From Pseudomonadota bacterium (lineage in GTDB: Bacteria > Pseudomonadota > Gammaproteobacteria > Pseudomonadales > Oceanobacteraceae), in assembly GCA_023399105.1 (NCBI GenBank), contig JAEWQT010000242.1, positions 1-6,126 on the forward strand: 6,126 nucleotides of DNA. The letters run 5' to 3'. The notes below the pieces were generated by a model, which saw only the letters and a list, made by a program, of their open reading frames with translations, was not told the DNA's origin and made no database searches. Position 1 is the first letter of the stretch. Every line of letters begins with the position of its first letter. The position numbers and the translations under genes are program-made. Below are positions 1 to 5,743 of this stretch, one piece after another.

Positions 1-481
1 GGCCAAGGTCGATATTCTGCCCGGCCACCATGCCGGCGGCACCGGCGGCCTGTGCCAGCAGGCGAATCAGCTGCAGACGCTGGGCATCGGTCTGCGCCGG
101 CGCCTCCGCCAACACCGCAAACGCCGCCGTTAACAGCCCATCGCCGGCCAGAATGGCGGTGGCTTCGTCAAAGGCGATATGACAGGTGGGCTTGCCACGG
201 CGCAGATCGTCATCGTCCATGGCCGGTAAATCGTCATGCACCAGACTGTAGCTGTGCACCATTTCCATGGCCACCGCCGCGGCATCAGCCGCTTCGGTGC
301 TGCCGCCCAGCGCTTCACAGGTGGCATAAATCAGAAACGGCCGCAGACGCTTGCCGCCATTCAGCACGCCATATTGCATGGCCTCGGCCAGGCGCGAATC
401 GGCCGACTGCAACGCCTGCAGGTGCTGCTGCAGCTGCGCCGCTATGCGTTGTTGCACCACCTGTAAACGGCTGGCCAGCAT
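1..481 (-). CDS. ispA: Farnesyl diphosphate synthase (geranyltranstransferase), N-terminal part; runs off left edge
   Basis: This enzyme condenses IPP with DMAPP and then GPP to make farnesyl diphosphate, the cytoplasmic precursor of quinone side chains and undecaprenyl phosphate. Reading the minus strand from ATG at 481 gives about 160 uninterrupted residues, roughly half of the usual 300. Family motifs are in order: GGKRLRP at 42-48 (substrate-binding Lys/Arg), then the first Asp-rich motif DDLPAMDDDD at 83-92 followed by LRRGKPT at 93-99, and ILAGDGLL at 110-117. The short spacing of the Asp-rich motif (DDxxxxD) is that of bacterial short-chain prenyl synthases of the IspA type. The start is supported by a GGAGAG Shine-Dalgarno a few bases upstream and by the TGATG overlap with the xseB stop, which suggests translational coupling. 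The second Asp-rich motif lies outside the window. Octaprenyl synthase (IspB) is less likely given the xseB neighbour and the close match to IspA sequence around the motif. Confidence 0.95.
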   Translation of the reverse strand, partial: MLASRLQVVQQRIAAQLQQHLQALQSADSRLAEAMQYGVLNGGKRLRPFLIYATCEALGGSTEAADAAAVAMEMVHSYSLVHDDLPAMDDDDLRRGKPTCHIAFDEATAILAGDGLLTAAFAVLAEAPAQTDAQRLQLIRLLAQAAGAAGMVAGQNIDLG

Positions 482-717
482 CACTGCTCTCCCTGAAACG
501 GCTGCGCCAGTGACTGGCCATTTTGTTCCAGCAGCAGCTGCACGCGCTGCTCGGCACTGCTGAGCGCCTGCTGGCACTGCCGGGTCAGTTTGACCCCCTG
601 CTCAAAGGACTGCAGTGATTCTTCCAGAGATAACTCACCACTCTACATTCGCTGAACCAGTTGTTCCAGTTCAGCAAGGGCGGTTTCGAAGGTAAAAACG
701 GGGGCTTTGGTGCTCAT
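481..717 (-). pseudogene. xseB: Exonuclease VII small subunit, interrupted by an in-frame TAG at codon 25
   Basis: XseB is the small subunit of exonuclease VII, which binds the catalytic XseA and degrades single-stranded DNA in repair and recombination. Reading minus from ATG at 717 gives 24 residues beginning MSTKAPVFTFETALAELEQ and ending VQRM, then TAG (complement 643-645), then [17 protein letters not shown] and on to TGA at 481-483. Ignoring the stop, the product is 78 aa, against 80 in E. coli, and is collinear with it throughout. The E. coli protein has Glu where the TAG falls (RLESGDL), so GAG to TAG, one base (C to A at plus position 645), explains the break. No frameshift is present and no good restart codon follows: the first in-frame GTG lies far into the gene. 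As written, only a 24-aa peptide would be made and exonuclease VII would lack its small subunit. The gene is first in an operon with ispA. Alternatives are a sequencing or assembly error, or suppression of TAG. Confidence 0.88.
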
Positions 718-744
718 AATCAGGGCTCTTGCACAGAGCGGGCA

Positions 745-773
745 ACACTAACGCCAAGGCCTGAGACGGTCAA
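745..773 (-). promoter_or_regulatory. Predicted sigma70-type promoter for xseB-ispA
   Basis: On the minus strand, TTGACC (complement 768-773, 5 of 6 to the -35 consensus) is followed by a 17-nt spacer and TAGTGT (complement 745-750, 3 of 6 to the -10). Transcription would begin about 20 nt before the xseB ATG. The position fits, but the -10 is weak, so this is a prediction from pattern only. Confidence 0.45.
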
Positions 774-779
774 CCACGG

Positions 780-818
780 CTGACTTGCCCCGGATCAACA
801 ACAATTTTGTCAAGTCAG
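780..818. repeat. 8-bp inverted repeat upstream of pomA
   Basis: CTGACTTG (780-787) and CAAGTCAG (811-818) are perfect reverse complements with 23 nt between them. The pair sits in the 165-nt divergent region between xseB and pomA. The right arm, with TCAAGTC, resembles the -35 of some flagellar sigma28 promoters. GCAGATTA at 831-838 matches 6 of 8 bases of the sigma28 -10 GCCGATAA, but the spacing is about 2 nt longer than the usual 11, so I do not call a sigma28 promoter. A further TAAACT at 841-846 could be a sigma70 -10 without a clear -35. The pomA promoter therefore lies somewhere here but is not resolved. Confidence 0.35.
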
Positions 819-871
819 GGCATTTGTACCGCAGATTAGCTAAACTTGTGCGCAGTTAACGCTTATTCAAC

Positions 872-877
872 AAGGAG
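872..877 (+). promoter_or_regulatory. Shine-Dalgarno that fixes the pomA GTG start
   Basis: AAGGAG lies 5 nt before the GTG at 883. This supports the non-ATG start, which gives the family N-terminus MDLA seen in PomA proteins. Confidence 0.8.
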
Positions 878-882
878 CATCC

Positions 883-1641
883 GTGGATCTCGCATCGCTT
901 ATCGGGGTAGTAGGCGCCCTCGCCATTGTGATCATGGCCATGATCCTGGGCGGCGACATCAGCATGTTCGTCAACGTACCGTCCATTCTGATTGTGATTG
1001 TCGGCAGTATGTTTGCCGTGATGGTGAAGTTCGAACTGGGGCAGTTTCTGGGTGCCGTAAAAGTGGCTGCCAAAGCTTTTTCCTTCAAGCTCAGCAAGCC
1101 GGAAAAAATCATCGAAGAAGTGGTGGAAATGGCCGGCATGGCCCGTAAAGGCGGGCTGTTGTCACTGGAAGGCCGTGAAGTCAGCGATGAATTTCTTGGT
1201 AAAGGCATTCAGCTGCTGGTGGATGGCCACGACCCCGATGTGGTCCGCACGCTGATGAATAAAGACATGAAACAAACCGTCGAGCGTCATGCCATCGGTA
1301 TTAATATCTTCAAGGCCATCGGCGATGTCGCTCCGGCCATGGGCATGATCGGTACCCTGATCGGTCTGGTGGCGATGCTGGCGAATATGGATGACCCGAA
1401 ATCCATCGGCCCGGCCATGGCGGTGGCGCTGCTGACCACTCTCTATGGCGCCATGATGGCGACCATGATCGCGCTGCCGATCGCTGACAAACTGACACTG
1501 CGCAAAGAGGAAGAAGCTCGCCTCAAAAACATGATCATTGACGCCCTGCTGGCGATTCAGAGCGGCCAGAACCCTCGCGTGATTGAATCCATGCTGCAAA
1601 CCTATATTCAGAAAAGCAAACGCAATACCGGAGAGCAGTAA
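883..1641 (+). CDS. pomA: Flagellar stator channel subunit PomA/MotA (Na+-type)
   Basis: PomA is the inner-membrane subunit that, with PomB, forms the ion channel and pushes on FliG to turn the flagellum. The 252-aa product matches Vibrio PomA (253 aa) nearly end to end: MDLASLIG at the start, the tract DVAPAMGMIGTLIGLVAML near residues 148-167, GPAMAVALLTTLYGA, and QNPRVIESML at the C-terminus. Four hydrophobic segments are visible (about 3-24, 32-52, 150-170 and 180-202), with a large cytoplasmic loop between the second and third. Loop residues known to contact FliG are in place: R88, K89, E96 and E99; the PomA position 97 Glu is Gly here. Residue 31, Asp in Vibrio PomA, is Asn. The gene starts with GTG after AAGGAG and its TAA overlaps the pomB ATG by 1 nt (TAATG), so the two are co-translated. 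The short MotA of the PomA type, rather than the longer enteric proton-type MotA, argues for Na+ use. Confidence 0.95.
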   Translation: MDLASLIGVVGALAIVIMAMILGGDISMFVNVPSILIVIVGSMFAVMVKFELGQFLGAVKVAAKAFSFKLSKPEKIIEEVVEMAGMARKGGLLSLEGREVSDEFLGKGIQLLVDGHDPDVVRTLMNKDMKQTVERHAIGINIFKAIGDVAPAMGMIGTLIGLVAMLANMDDPKSIGPAMAVALLTTLYGAMMATMIALPIADKLTLRKEEEARLKNMIIDALLAIQSGQNPRVIESMLQTYIQKSKRNTGEQ

Positions 1642-2627
1642 TGGCGCCGGAAGAAGAACTCGAATGTCCGGAATGTCCCAAAATGGCAGCCTGGGTCATG
1701 ACCTTCGCCGACCTGATGTCGCTGCTGATGTGCTTCTTCGTCCTGCTGCTGTCGTTTTCCGAAATTGATGCCCTGAAATTCAAACGCCTGGCCGGCGAGC
1801 TGCGCGAAGCCTTCGGCGTACAGACGGTTATAAACGTTGATGATCCACCAAAAGGCACCAGTGTGATTGCGCGTCACTTCAGCCCCTCCATTCCGGAGCC
1901 GACGCCCATTAATGAAGTGCGGCAGAAAACCAACGACATCACCCGCAGTTCGCTGGAAGTGCTGTGTCAGGACGAAACCCAGCAACAGATCGAACGCCAG
2001 GGTGATCGTGGCATGCAAACCCGCGAAGTGGTGGTGCCGTCGTCCTCAGAACAGGCTGAAATCAAGAAAAGCGAAGAAATGGCGCTGGATATTGCCACCC
2101 GGCTGGAAAGTGAAATTGCCCAGGGTCAGGTGGAAATTGAGACCGTCGGCAAAAAAATTATTATCCGCATTCCACAGCAAGGCGCCTTCCGCTCCGGCTC
2201 GGATTATATCGAGGATAAATTTTTACCGGTGATCGATAAAATCCGTGAAGTGCTGGTAACAATTCCCGGCAAAATTTCCGTGGAAGGTCATACCGATGAT
2301 ATTCCTATCCGTGGTGGCCGCTTCCGTTCTAACTGGACATTGTCTTCAGCCCGGGCGGCGGCGTTTGCCGAAGAGTTGTTTATCGCCCCGGAAATGGACG
2401 CCAGCCGCTTTCAGATTGTTGGTCACGCCGACACCATGCCGCTGGTGCCAAATCTGGATGCGGAAACCCGTGAGCGCAACCGTCGGGTAGAAATTATTAT
2501 TTTGCGTTCGCAGGAAGATGACGACGACGATCAACCGATTATTCAGCCGCAAACGACCCCGGAAGTTGAAGATGCTTTCAACGCCCGTCCGGAAGATTTT
2601 GAGCTGTCGCCCAACGAGATTTTCTGA
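1641..2627 (+). CDS. pomB: Flagellar stator subunit PomB/MotB with OmpA-like peptidoglycan-binding domain
   Basis: PomB carries the ion-binding Asp of the stator channel and anchors the complex to peptidoglycan. The 328-aa product has a short cytoplasmic N-terminus with Cys9 and Cys12 (CPECP), then one membrane helix (about 16-40) containing FADLMSLLMCFFVLLLSFSE with the ion-binding D24, the same position as in Vibrio PomB. The plug-type amphipathic stretch follows at about 42-60 (DALKFKRLAGELREAFGV), then a variable linker (about 70-165) and the OmpA-like domain (about 165-290) with VEGHTDD (214-220), RSNWTLSSARA and NRRVEI. After this domain comes an acidic run E292-D297 and a tail to residue 328, longer than the Vibrio C-terminus. 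SD GGAGAG lies 5 nt before the ATG. FADLMSLLMCFF is the Na+-type signature in this family. The motB label would serve equally if ion type is not specified. Confidence 0.95.
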   Translation: MAPEEELECPECPKMAAWVMTFADLMSLLMCFFVLLLSFSEIDALKFKRLAGELREAFGVQTVINVDDPPKGTSVIARHFSPSIPEPTPINEVRQKTNDITRSSLEVLCQDETQQQIERQGDRGMQTREVVVPSSSEQAEIKKSEEMALDIATRLESEIAQGQVEIETVGKKIIIRIPQQGAFRSGSDYIEDKFLPVIDKIREVLVTIPGKISVEGHTDDIPIRGGRFRSNWTLSSARAAAFAEELFIAPEMDASRFQIVGHADTMPLVPNLDAETRERNRRVEIIILRSQEDDDDDQPIIQPQTTPEVEDAFNARPEDFELSPNEIF

Positions 2628-2644
2628 ACAGGATAATAATAACA

Positions 2645-3214
2645 ATGCAGGAAAGACGACGTTTCTTCCGCCTTGATGATGAAGTCACTCTGGAATTCCG
2701 CCCACTCAGTGCGGAAGAATTTGAACAGTGGCAGGACGGCCAGCAGTTGCAGCGCTCCGAACTGCTGCAACTGGAGCAGGAACTGGGGCTGTTACTGCAC
2801 CAGATCCGTGCCAGTCACCCGCAGCTCGGACAGGTGCTGGAGCTGTTTAACCGTAAAATGAATTTGCTGCACAACACCAGCCGCGCAACTGAAAAAGATA
2901 CCGGCAGCCCTCCGGTCAGTACCGCAGAAACACGCATGCAGGTCAATTTAAGCGCCTGCGGTATCGCCTTTTACACCGATGAGCCGCTGCAGGCCGAACG
3001 CTATATGCTGCTGAATATGCAACTGAACCCGTCCAACGCCAGCCTGTCACTGGCCGGTAATATTGTGGCGGTGGAAGAAGTGAATCACGCGCGTGGCCGC
3101 TATCAGGTTCGGGTTAATTTTGACGGTCTGAAAGAAACCGAACAGGAAATGCTGATTCAGCATTTATTCCAGCTGCAAAGCCGTACCCTGCGCCAACAGC
3201 GCAACAGTGACTGA
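2645..3214 (+). CDS. PilZ-domain protein with long helical insertion, candidate c-di-GMP effector of the stator
   Basis: PilZ domains bind cyclic di-GMP and often tune flagellar motors. The 189-aa product begins MQERRRFFRLDD, giving the RxxxR motif (R5, R9), and has the second motif NLSACG (N101, S103, G106; D/NxSxxG), followed by beta-rich sequence (AGNIVAVEEV, GRYQVRVNFDGL). In ordinary PilZ domains these motifs are a few tens of residues apart; here about 90 residues separate them. Residues 22-80 of that gap are rich in Leu, Gln and Glu and look helical or coiled-coil, followed by a polar linker (81-97). This recalls the tetrameric PilZ proteins of Xanthomonas that have inserted helices, but here both c-di-GMP motifs are kept. 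The C-terminus is another helix. No signal peptide or membrane segment is present, so it is cytoplasmic. It starts 17 nt after pomB, with AGGA somewhat far (about 11 nt) from the ATG. A role in controlling PomAB is inferred from position only. Confidence 0.85.
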   Translation: MQERRRFFRLDDEVTLEFRPLSAEEFEQWQDGQQLQRSELLQLEQELGLLLHQIRASHPQLGQVLELFNRKMNLLHNTSRATEKDTGSPPVSTAETRMQVNLSACGIAFYTDEPLQAERYMLLNMQLNPSNASLSLAGNIVAVEEVNHARGRYQVRVNFDGLKETEQEMLIQHLFQLQSRTLRQQRNSD

Positions 3215-3239
3215 ACATCCGCATTATTTTTTGGCAACC

Positions 3240-3264
3240 CGGCCAGCGGCCCGTCCGCTGGCCG
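3240..3264 (+). repeat. Strong stem-loop in the pilZ-rsmE junction
   Basis: CGGCCAGCGG (3240-3249), loop CCCGT (3250-3254) and CCGCTGGCCG (3255-3264) form a perfect 10-bp GC-rich hairpin. No T-run follows it on the plus strand, and on the minus strand the hairpin is followed by an A-rich rather than a T-rich stretch, so it is not a classical intrinsic terminator. It lies 18 nt before the rsmE ATG, where it could partly attenuate transcription, stabilise an mRNA end or affect rsmE translation. Its presence supports starting rsmE at 3282 rather than upstream. Confidence 0.6.
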
Positions 3265-3281
3265 CTGCAACAGGTATCCGC

Positions 3282-4016
3282 ATGAGCTCCGCACCGCGCA
3301 TTTATTTACCACTGGCAACCCAGGCCGGCACCCGCCTGCCGCTGGATGAGAATAACGCTACCCACTTACTGCGGGTGTTGCGTATGAACGAGCAGGATGC
3401 GGTACGGGTTTTTAACGGCCAGGGTTACGAATTTACCGCCCGCCTGTGCGAGGTGCAGAAAAAATCCGCGCAGGTGGAGTTGCTGGACTGCCTGCGTCAT
3501 GAACCGTTACCAAGGCTGCAGCTGCACCTGGGCCAGGTCGTTTCAAAAGGTGACCGGATGGATTTCACCATTCAGAAAGCCACCGAGCTGGGTATCAGCG
3601 ACATTACACCGCTGTGGAGCGAACGCTGTGAGGTGCGCTTAAAGGGTGAGCGACTGGATAAAAAAATGGAGCACTGGCGTAACGTGGCCATCGCAGCCTG
3701 CGAACAAAGTGGCCGCACCTGGGTGCCAACCATTCATGAACCGGTCTATTTTCTCGACTGGGCCGCCGCACGCCAGGACGACATCCGCTTATTGCTGCAT
3801 CCGCACCAGCAAAAGCCACTGCGTGACTATCCGCTGCCGGCATCCATTGCCTTGCTGGTCGGCCCGGAAGGCGGTTTCAGTGACACCGAGGTTGAGCAGG
3901 CAGTACAGACCGGTTTTGCCGGCCTGACCTTAGGCCCGCGAATTCTGCGTACCGAGACGGCCGCGCTCGCGGCCCTCAGCGTACTGCAGTTCCAATGGGG
4001 CGACTTCAGCGCCTGA
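3282..4016 (+). CDS. rsmE: 16S rRNA (uracil1498-N3)-methyltransferase
   Basis: RsmE is a SPOUT-class methyltransferase that uses S-adenosylmethionine to methylate N3 of U1498 in helix 44 of 16S rRNA in the assembled 30S subunit. From ATG at 3282 the product is 244 aa, close to the 243 of E. coli, and starts MSSAPRIYLP, aligning with the E. coli MRIPRIYHP. The N-terminal PUA-like part (about 1-70) contains HLLRVLRM. The knotted catalytic domain shows LGQVVSKGDRMDFTIQKATE, ELGISDITPLWSERC, IAACEQSGR, then the cofactor loop motifs VGPEGGF (GPEGG at 194-198) and LGPRILRTETA (217-227). A longer reading from GTG at 3207 would overlap the end of the PilZ gene and add 25 residues with no family likeness, including translation of the hairpin. 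AGG at about 3272 is a modest Shine-Dalgarno. It is last in the plus-strand run and convergent with the next gene. Confidence 0.95.
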   Translation: MSSAPRIYLPLATQAGTRLPLDENNATHLLRVLRMNEQDAVRVFNGQGYEFTARLCEVQKKSAQVELLDCLRHEPLPRLQLHLGQVVSKGDRMDFTIQKATELGISDITPLWSERCEVRLKGERLDKKMEHWRNVAIAACEQSGRTWVPTIHEPVYFLDWAAARQDDIRLLLHPHQQKPLRDYPLPASIALLVGPEGGFSDTEVEQAVQTGFAGLTLGPRILRTETAALAALSVLQFQWGDFSA

Positions 4017-4021
4017 CGGCA

Positions 4022-4255
4022 TCAGCCACGCAGAATCTGCAACAGATTCTGCACGTGCTCGGCGGCATCATGCCCGAGCGTGGTCAGATAGCCGCCATCC
4101 GGCTGATCAATCAGTCCTTTCTGATGCAGGCGCTGTGCCGCCGCAATCATCTCTGGCCCGGCATCGGAATGCACTTTAATACCCTTTTGCATGCTGTGCA
4201 GATCGTAATGCGCCAGCAGATTCATTTCGTGCAGAAGATCAACGGGAATGGCCAT
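4022..4255 (-). CDS. Small conserved protein of the TIGR02647 type, function unknown
   Basis: The 77-aa product (MAIPVDLLHEMNLLAHYDL at the start, ending NLLQILRG) matches my memory of a small family of uncharacterised gammaproteobacterial proteins found in Pseudomonas and relatives. The shared core is visible: GIKVH, AAQRLHQKGLI, QPDGGYLTTLG and AAEHVQNLL. The arrangement of helix, helix, then a beta-like GGYLTTLG wing resembles a winged-helix fold, so nucleic-acid binding is possible but unproven. No catalytic motif, signal peptide or membrane segment is visible. I chose ATG 4255 over the upstream ATG at 4273 because AAGGA (complement 4264-4268) sits 8 nt before it and the family begins there. 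The stop codon is only 5 nt from the rsmE stop on the opposite strand, so the transcripts probably overlap. Confidence 0.8.
   Translation of the reverse strand: MAIPVDLLHEMNLLAHYDLHSMQKGIKVHSDAGPEMIAAAQRLHQKGLIDQPDGGYLTTLGHDAAEHVQNLLQILRG
4030..4052. repeat. Hairpin at the rsmE / TIGR02647 convergent junction
   Basis: GCAGAATCTG (4030-4039), loop CAA, and CAGATTCTGC (4043-4052) make a perfect 10-bp stem, 14 nt past the rsmE stop and inside the last codons of the minus-strand gene, where it encodes the repeated Leu-Gln-x-Leu of LQNLLQIL. There is no T-run after it on either strand, so termination is only a possibility. It may end or stabilise the rsmE transcript. Confidence 0.4.
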
Positions 4256-4263
4256 GCAATAAT

Positions 4264-4268
4264 TCCTT
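4264..4268 (-). promoter_or_regulatory. Shine-Dalgarno deciding the start of the 77-aa gene
   Basis: AAGGA on the minus strand lies 8 nt before the ATG at 4255. The alternative ATG at 4273 is upstream of this site and so would not use it. Confidence 0.65.
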
Positions 4269-4275
4269 ATCAATG

Positions 4276-4304
4276 AGGTGCCTTACCGGCACCTGGTCAG
4301 CATA
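4276..4304 (-). promoter_or_regulatory. Possible -10 and leader hairpin for the 77-aa gene
   Basis: On the minus strand TATGCT (complement 4299-4304) matches 4 of 6 bases of a -10 box, with no convincing -35. Just downstream, AGGTGCC and GGCACCT (4276-4282 and 4288-4294) form a 7-bp stem with a 5-nt loop, placed between the putative start of transcription and the Shine-Dalgarno. It could also be a second weak transcript-end hairpin for metY. Confidence 0.3.
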
Positions 4305-4329
4305 GGTGTTTTCATCACCCCGCGCACAT

Positions 4330-4357
4330 GACGCCGGTCACGAAAGCAACCGGCGTC
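4330..4357 (-). terminator. Candidate transcript-end hairpin after metY
   Basis: GACGCCGGT (4330-4338) and ACCGGCGTC (4349-4357) form a perfect 9-bp GC-rich stem with a 10-nt loop. It begins 7 nt beyond the metY stop. A proper T-run is absent on the minus strand, so it may be a weak or Rho-aided terminator. Confidence 0.45.
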
Positions 4358-4364
4358 TGCCTGA

Positions 4365-5636
4365 TCAGCGGGCAGCCGCCAGCGCTTGCTCAACATCGGC
4401 GATGATATCGTCCACGTGTTCAATACCAATCGACAACCGCACCAGATCACGGCTGACACCGGCTTTAGCCAGCTCCTGCTCATTCAGCTGGCGGTGCGTG
4501 GTGGTGGCCGGATGACAGGCCAGTGACTTGGCATCACCGATGTTTACCAGACGTTTGATCATCTGCAGCGCATCAATGAATTTGGCTCCGGCTTCGGCGC
4601 CGCCTTTGATACCGAAACTCAGAATCGCCGAGGGCTTACCCTTCAACATACGCTGCGCCACGGCATGGTATTTATTGGTCGGCAGACCCGCATAATTCAC
4701 CCAGGATACCTGCTCATGGGCAGCCAGATATTCCGCCACTTTCTGGGCGTTTTCCACATGGCGATCCATCCGCAACGCCAGGGTTTCCAGACCCTGCAGC
4801 AACAGGAAAGCACTCAGCGGTGCCAGTGCCGCCCCCATATTGCGCAGCGGTACCACGCGGGCACGGCCGATAAAGGCGGCCGGACCAAAAGCATCGGCAT
4901 ACACGACCCCATGATAGGACGGATCGGGTTGGTTAAAGTGCGGGAAACGTGGGTTATCTTTCCAGGGGAACTTACCGGAATCGACAATCGCACCGCCCAC
5001 TGTGGTGCCATGCCCGCCGATGTATTTGGTTAACGAATGCACCACAATGTCGGCGCCAAACTCAAACGGCCGGCACAGATACGGAGTAGCGACGGTGTTG
5101 TCCACAATCACCGGCACGCCATGTTTGTGCGCCATGTCAGCCAGCGCCTGCAGATCAACCACGTTACCGGCCGGGTTACCAATGGATTCACAGAACAGCG
5201 CTTTGGTGTTGTCGTCGATCAGCGCCTCCAGAGCAATCAGATCGTCTCCGCGCGCCATCCGCACCTCAATGCCCTGCTGCGGGAAGGTGTGGGCGAACAG
5301 ATTGTAAGTGCCGCCGTACAGCTGGCTGACGCTGACGATGTTATCGCCGGCGCGGGCCAAGGTCTGAATGCTGGCGGTGATGGCCGCCATACCCGAGGCC
5401 ATACAGAGCGCGCCGATACCGCCCTCCATCGCAGCCAGGCGCTGCTCCAGCACGTCGTTGGTGGGGTTCATAATACGGGTGTAAATATTGCCCGGTTCTT
5501 TCAGGTCAAACAGGTCGGCACCGTGCTGAGTATCGCGGAAGCTGTAGGACGTGGTCTGATAAATCGGCACCGCGACCGCGCGGGTGGTCGGATCATCATT
5601 GAAGCCGGCGTGAATGGCCTGAGTCTCAATTTTCAT
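4365..5636 (-). CDS. metY: O-acetylhomoserine sulfhydrylase (aminocarboxypropyltransferase), PLP-dependent
   Basis: This cytoplasmic enzyme makes homocysteine from O-acetyl-L-homoserine and sulfide, a direct-sulfhydrylation route to methionine. The 423-aa product has the length of the MetY group of the Cys/Met-metabolism PLP family, longer than MetB, MetC or MetZ (about 380-400). Motifs seen: ETQAIHAGF at the start, YTRIMNPT (Y52, R54 for phosphate contact from the neighbouring subunit), MASGMAAI (81-83 phosphate loop), SQLYGGTYNLF (Y107, cofactor stacking), VIVDNTVATPYL (D179, pyridine nitrogen), HSLTKYIGGHG (K204, the Schiff-base lysine), and VRLSIGIEHVDDI near the C-terminus. The segment KFPWKDNPRFP and the long insert after it are typical of MetY. 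ATG 5636 is supported by AAGGA at complement 5646-5650, 9 nt away. It is alone on its strand, divergent from radA, and has its own extended -10 promoter. O-acetylserine use cannot be excluded. Confidence 0.95.
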   Translation of the reverse strand: MKIETQAIHAGFNDDPTTRAVAVPIYQTTSYSFRDTQHGADLFDLKEPGNIYTRIMNPTNDVLEQRLAAMEGGIGALCMASGMAAITASIQTLARAGDNIVSVSQLYGGTYNLFAHTFPQQGIEVRMARGDDLIALEALIDDNTKALFCESIGNPAGNVVDLQALADMAHKHGVPVIVDNTVATPYLCRPFEFGADIVVHSLTKYIGGHGTTVGGAIVDSGKFPWKDNPRFPHFNQPDPSYHGVVYADAFGPAAFIGRARVVPLRNMGAALAPLSAFLLLQGLETLALRMDRHVENAQKVAEYLAAHEQVSWVNYAGLPTNKYHAVAQRMLKGKPSAILSFGIKGGAEAGAKFIDALQMIKRLVNIGDAKSLACHPATTTHRQLNEQELAKAGVSRDLVRLSIGIEHVDDIIADVEQALAAAR

Positions 5637-5671
5637 CGGGCATTATCCTTATTGGGTGACAGAAAGCCCCG

Positions 5672-5699
5672 AGTGTAGCAAGTTGCACCGCCCTGCCAT
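5672..5699 (-). promoter_or_regulatory. Predicted extended -10 promoter for metY
   Basis: On the minus strand TTGCTACACT holds a TACACT -10 (complement 5672-5677) preceded by the TGn of an extended -10. ATGGCA (complement 5694-5699) 16 nt upstream matches 4 of 6 bases of the -35. Its downstream flank repeats that of the radA promoter on the other strand. The leader would be about 25-30 nt. Confidence 0.5.
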
Positions 5700-5714
5700 A
5701 GCCATCTGCAGTGC

Positions 5715-5743
5715 CTGACGGAATCCTCTGAATGCCGTACACT
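5715..5743 (+). promoter_or_regulatory. Predicted sigma70-type promoter for radA
   Basis: CTGACG (5715-5720, 4 of 6 to TTGACA), a 17-nt spacer, and TACACT (5738-5743, 4 of 6 to TATAAT) lie upstream of radA, giving a leader of about 38 nt before the ATG at 5788. Confidence 0.5.

Noticed and set aside
52..563. Several open frames on both strands over the ispA region
   Set aside because: They are out-of-frame readings of ispA and xseB; the true minus frame shows the prenyl synthase and XseB motifs.
718..882. Small gene or RNA in the xseB-pomA intergenic region
   Set aside because: No frame with a ribosome-binding site and no convincing RNA structure apart from the 8-bp inverted repeat; it is adequately explained as a divergent promoter region.
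1162..1599. 145-aa minus-strand frame, His-rich
   Set aside because: It is a shadow of pomA; the His-rich composition arises from reverse reading of Met/Ala/Asp codons.
3207..3281. GTG-start extension of rsmE by 25 residues
   Set aside because: It overlaps the PilZ stop, lacks family similarity and would translate the 3240-3264 hairpin; ATG 3282 matches the RsmE N-terminus.
5037..5678. 213-aa open frame on the plus strand
   Set aside because: It is the antisense shadow of metY, has no recognisable family features, and its length is explained by codon bias of the gene on the other strand.
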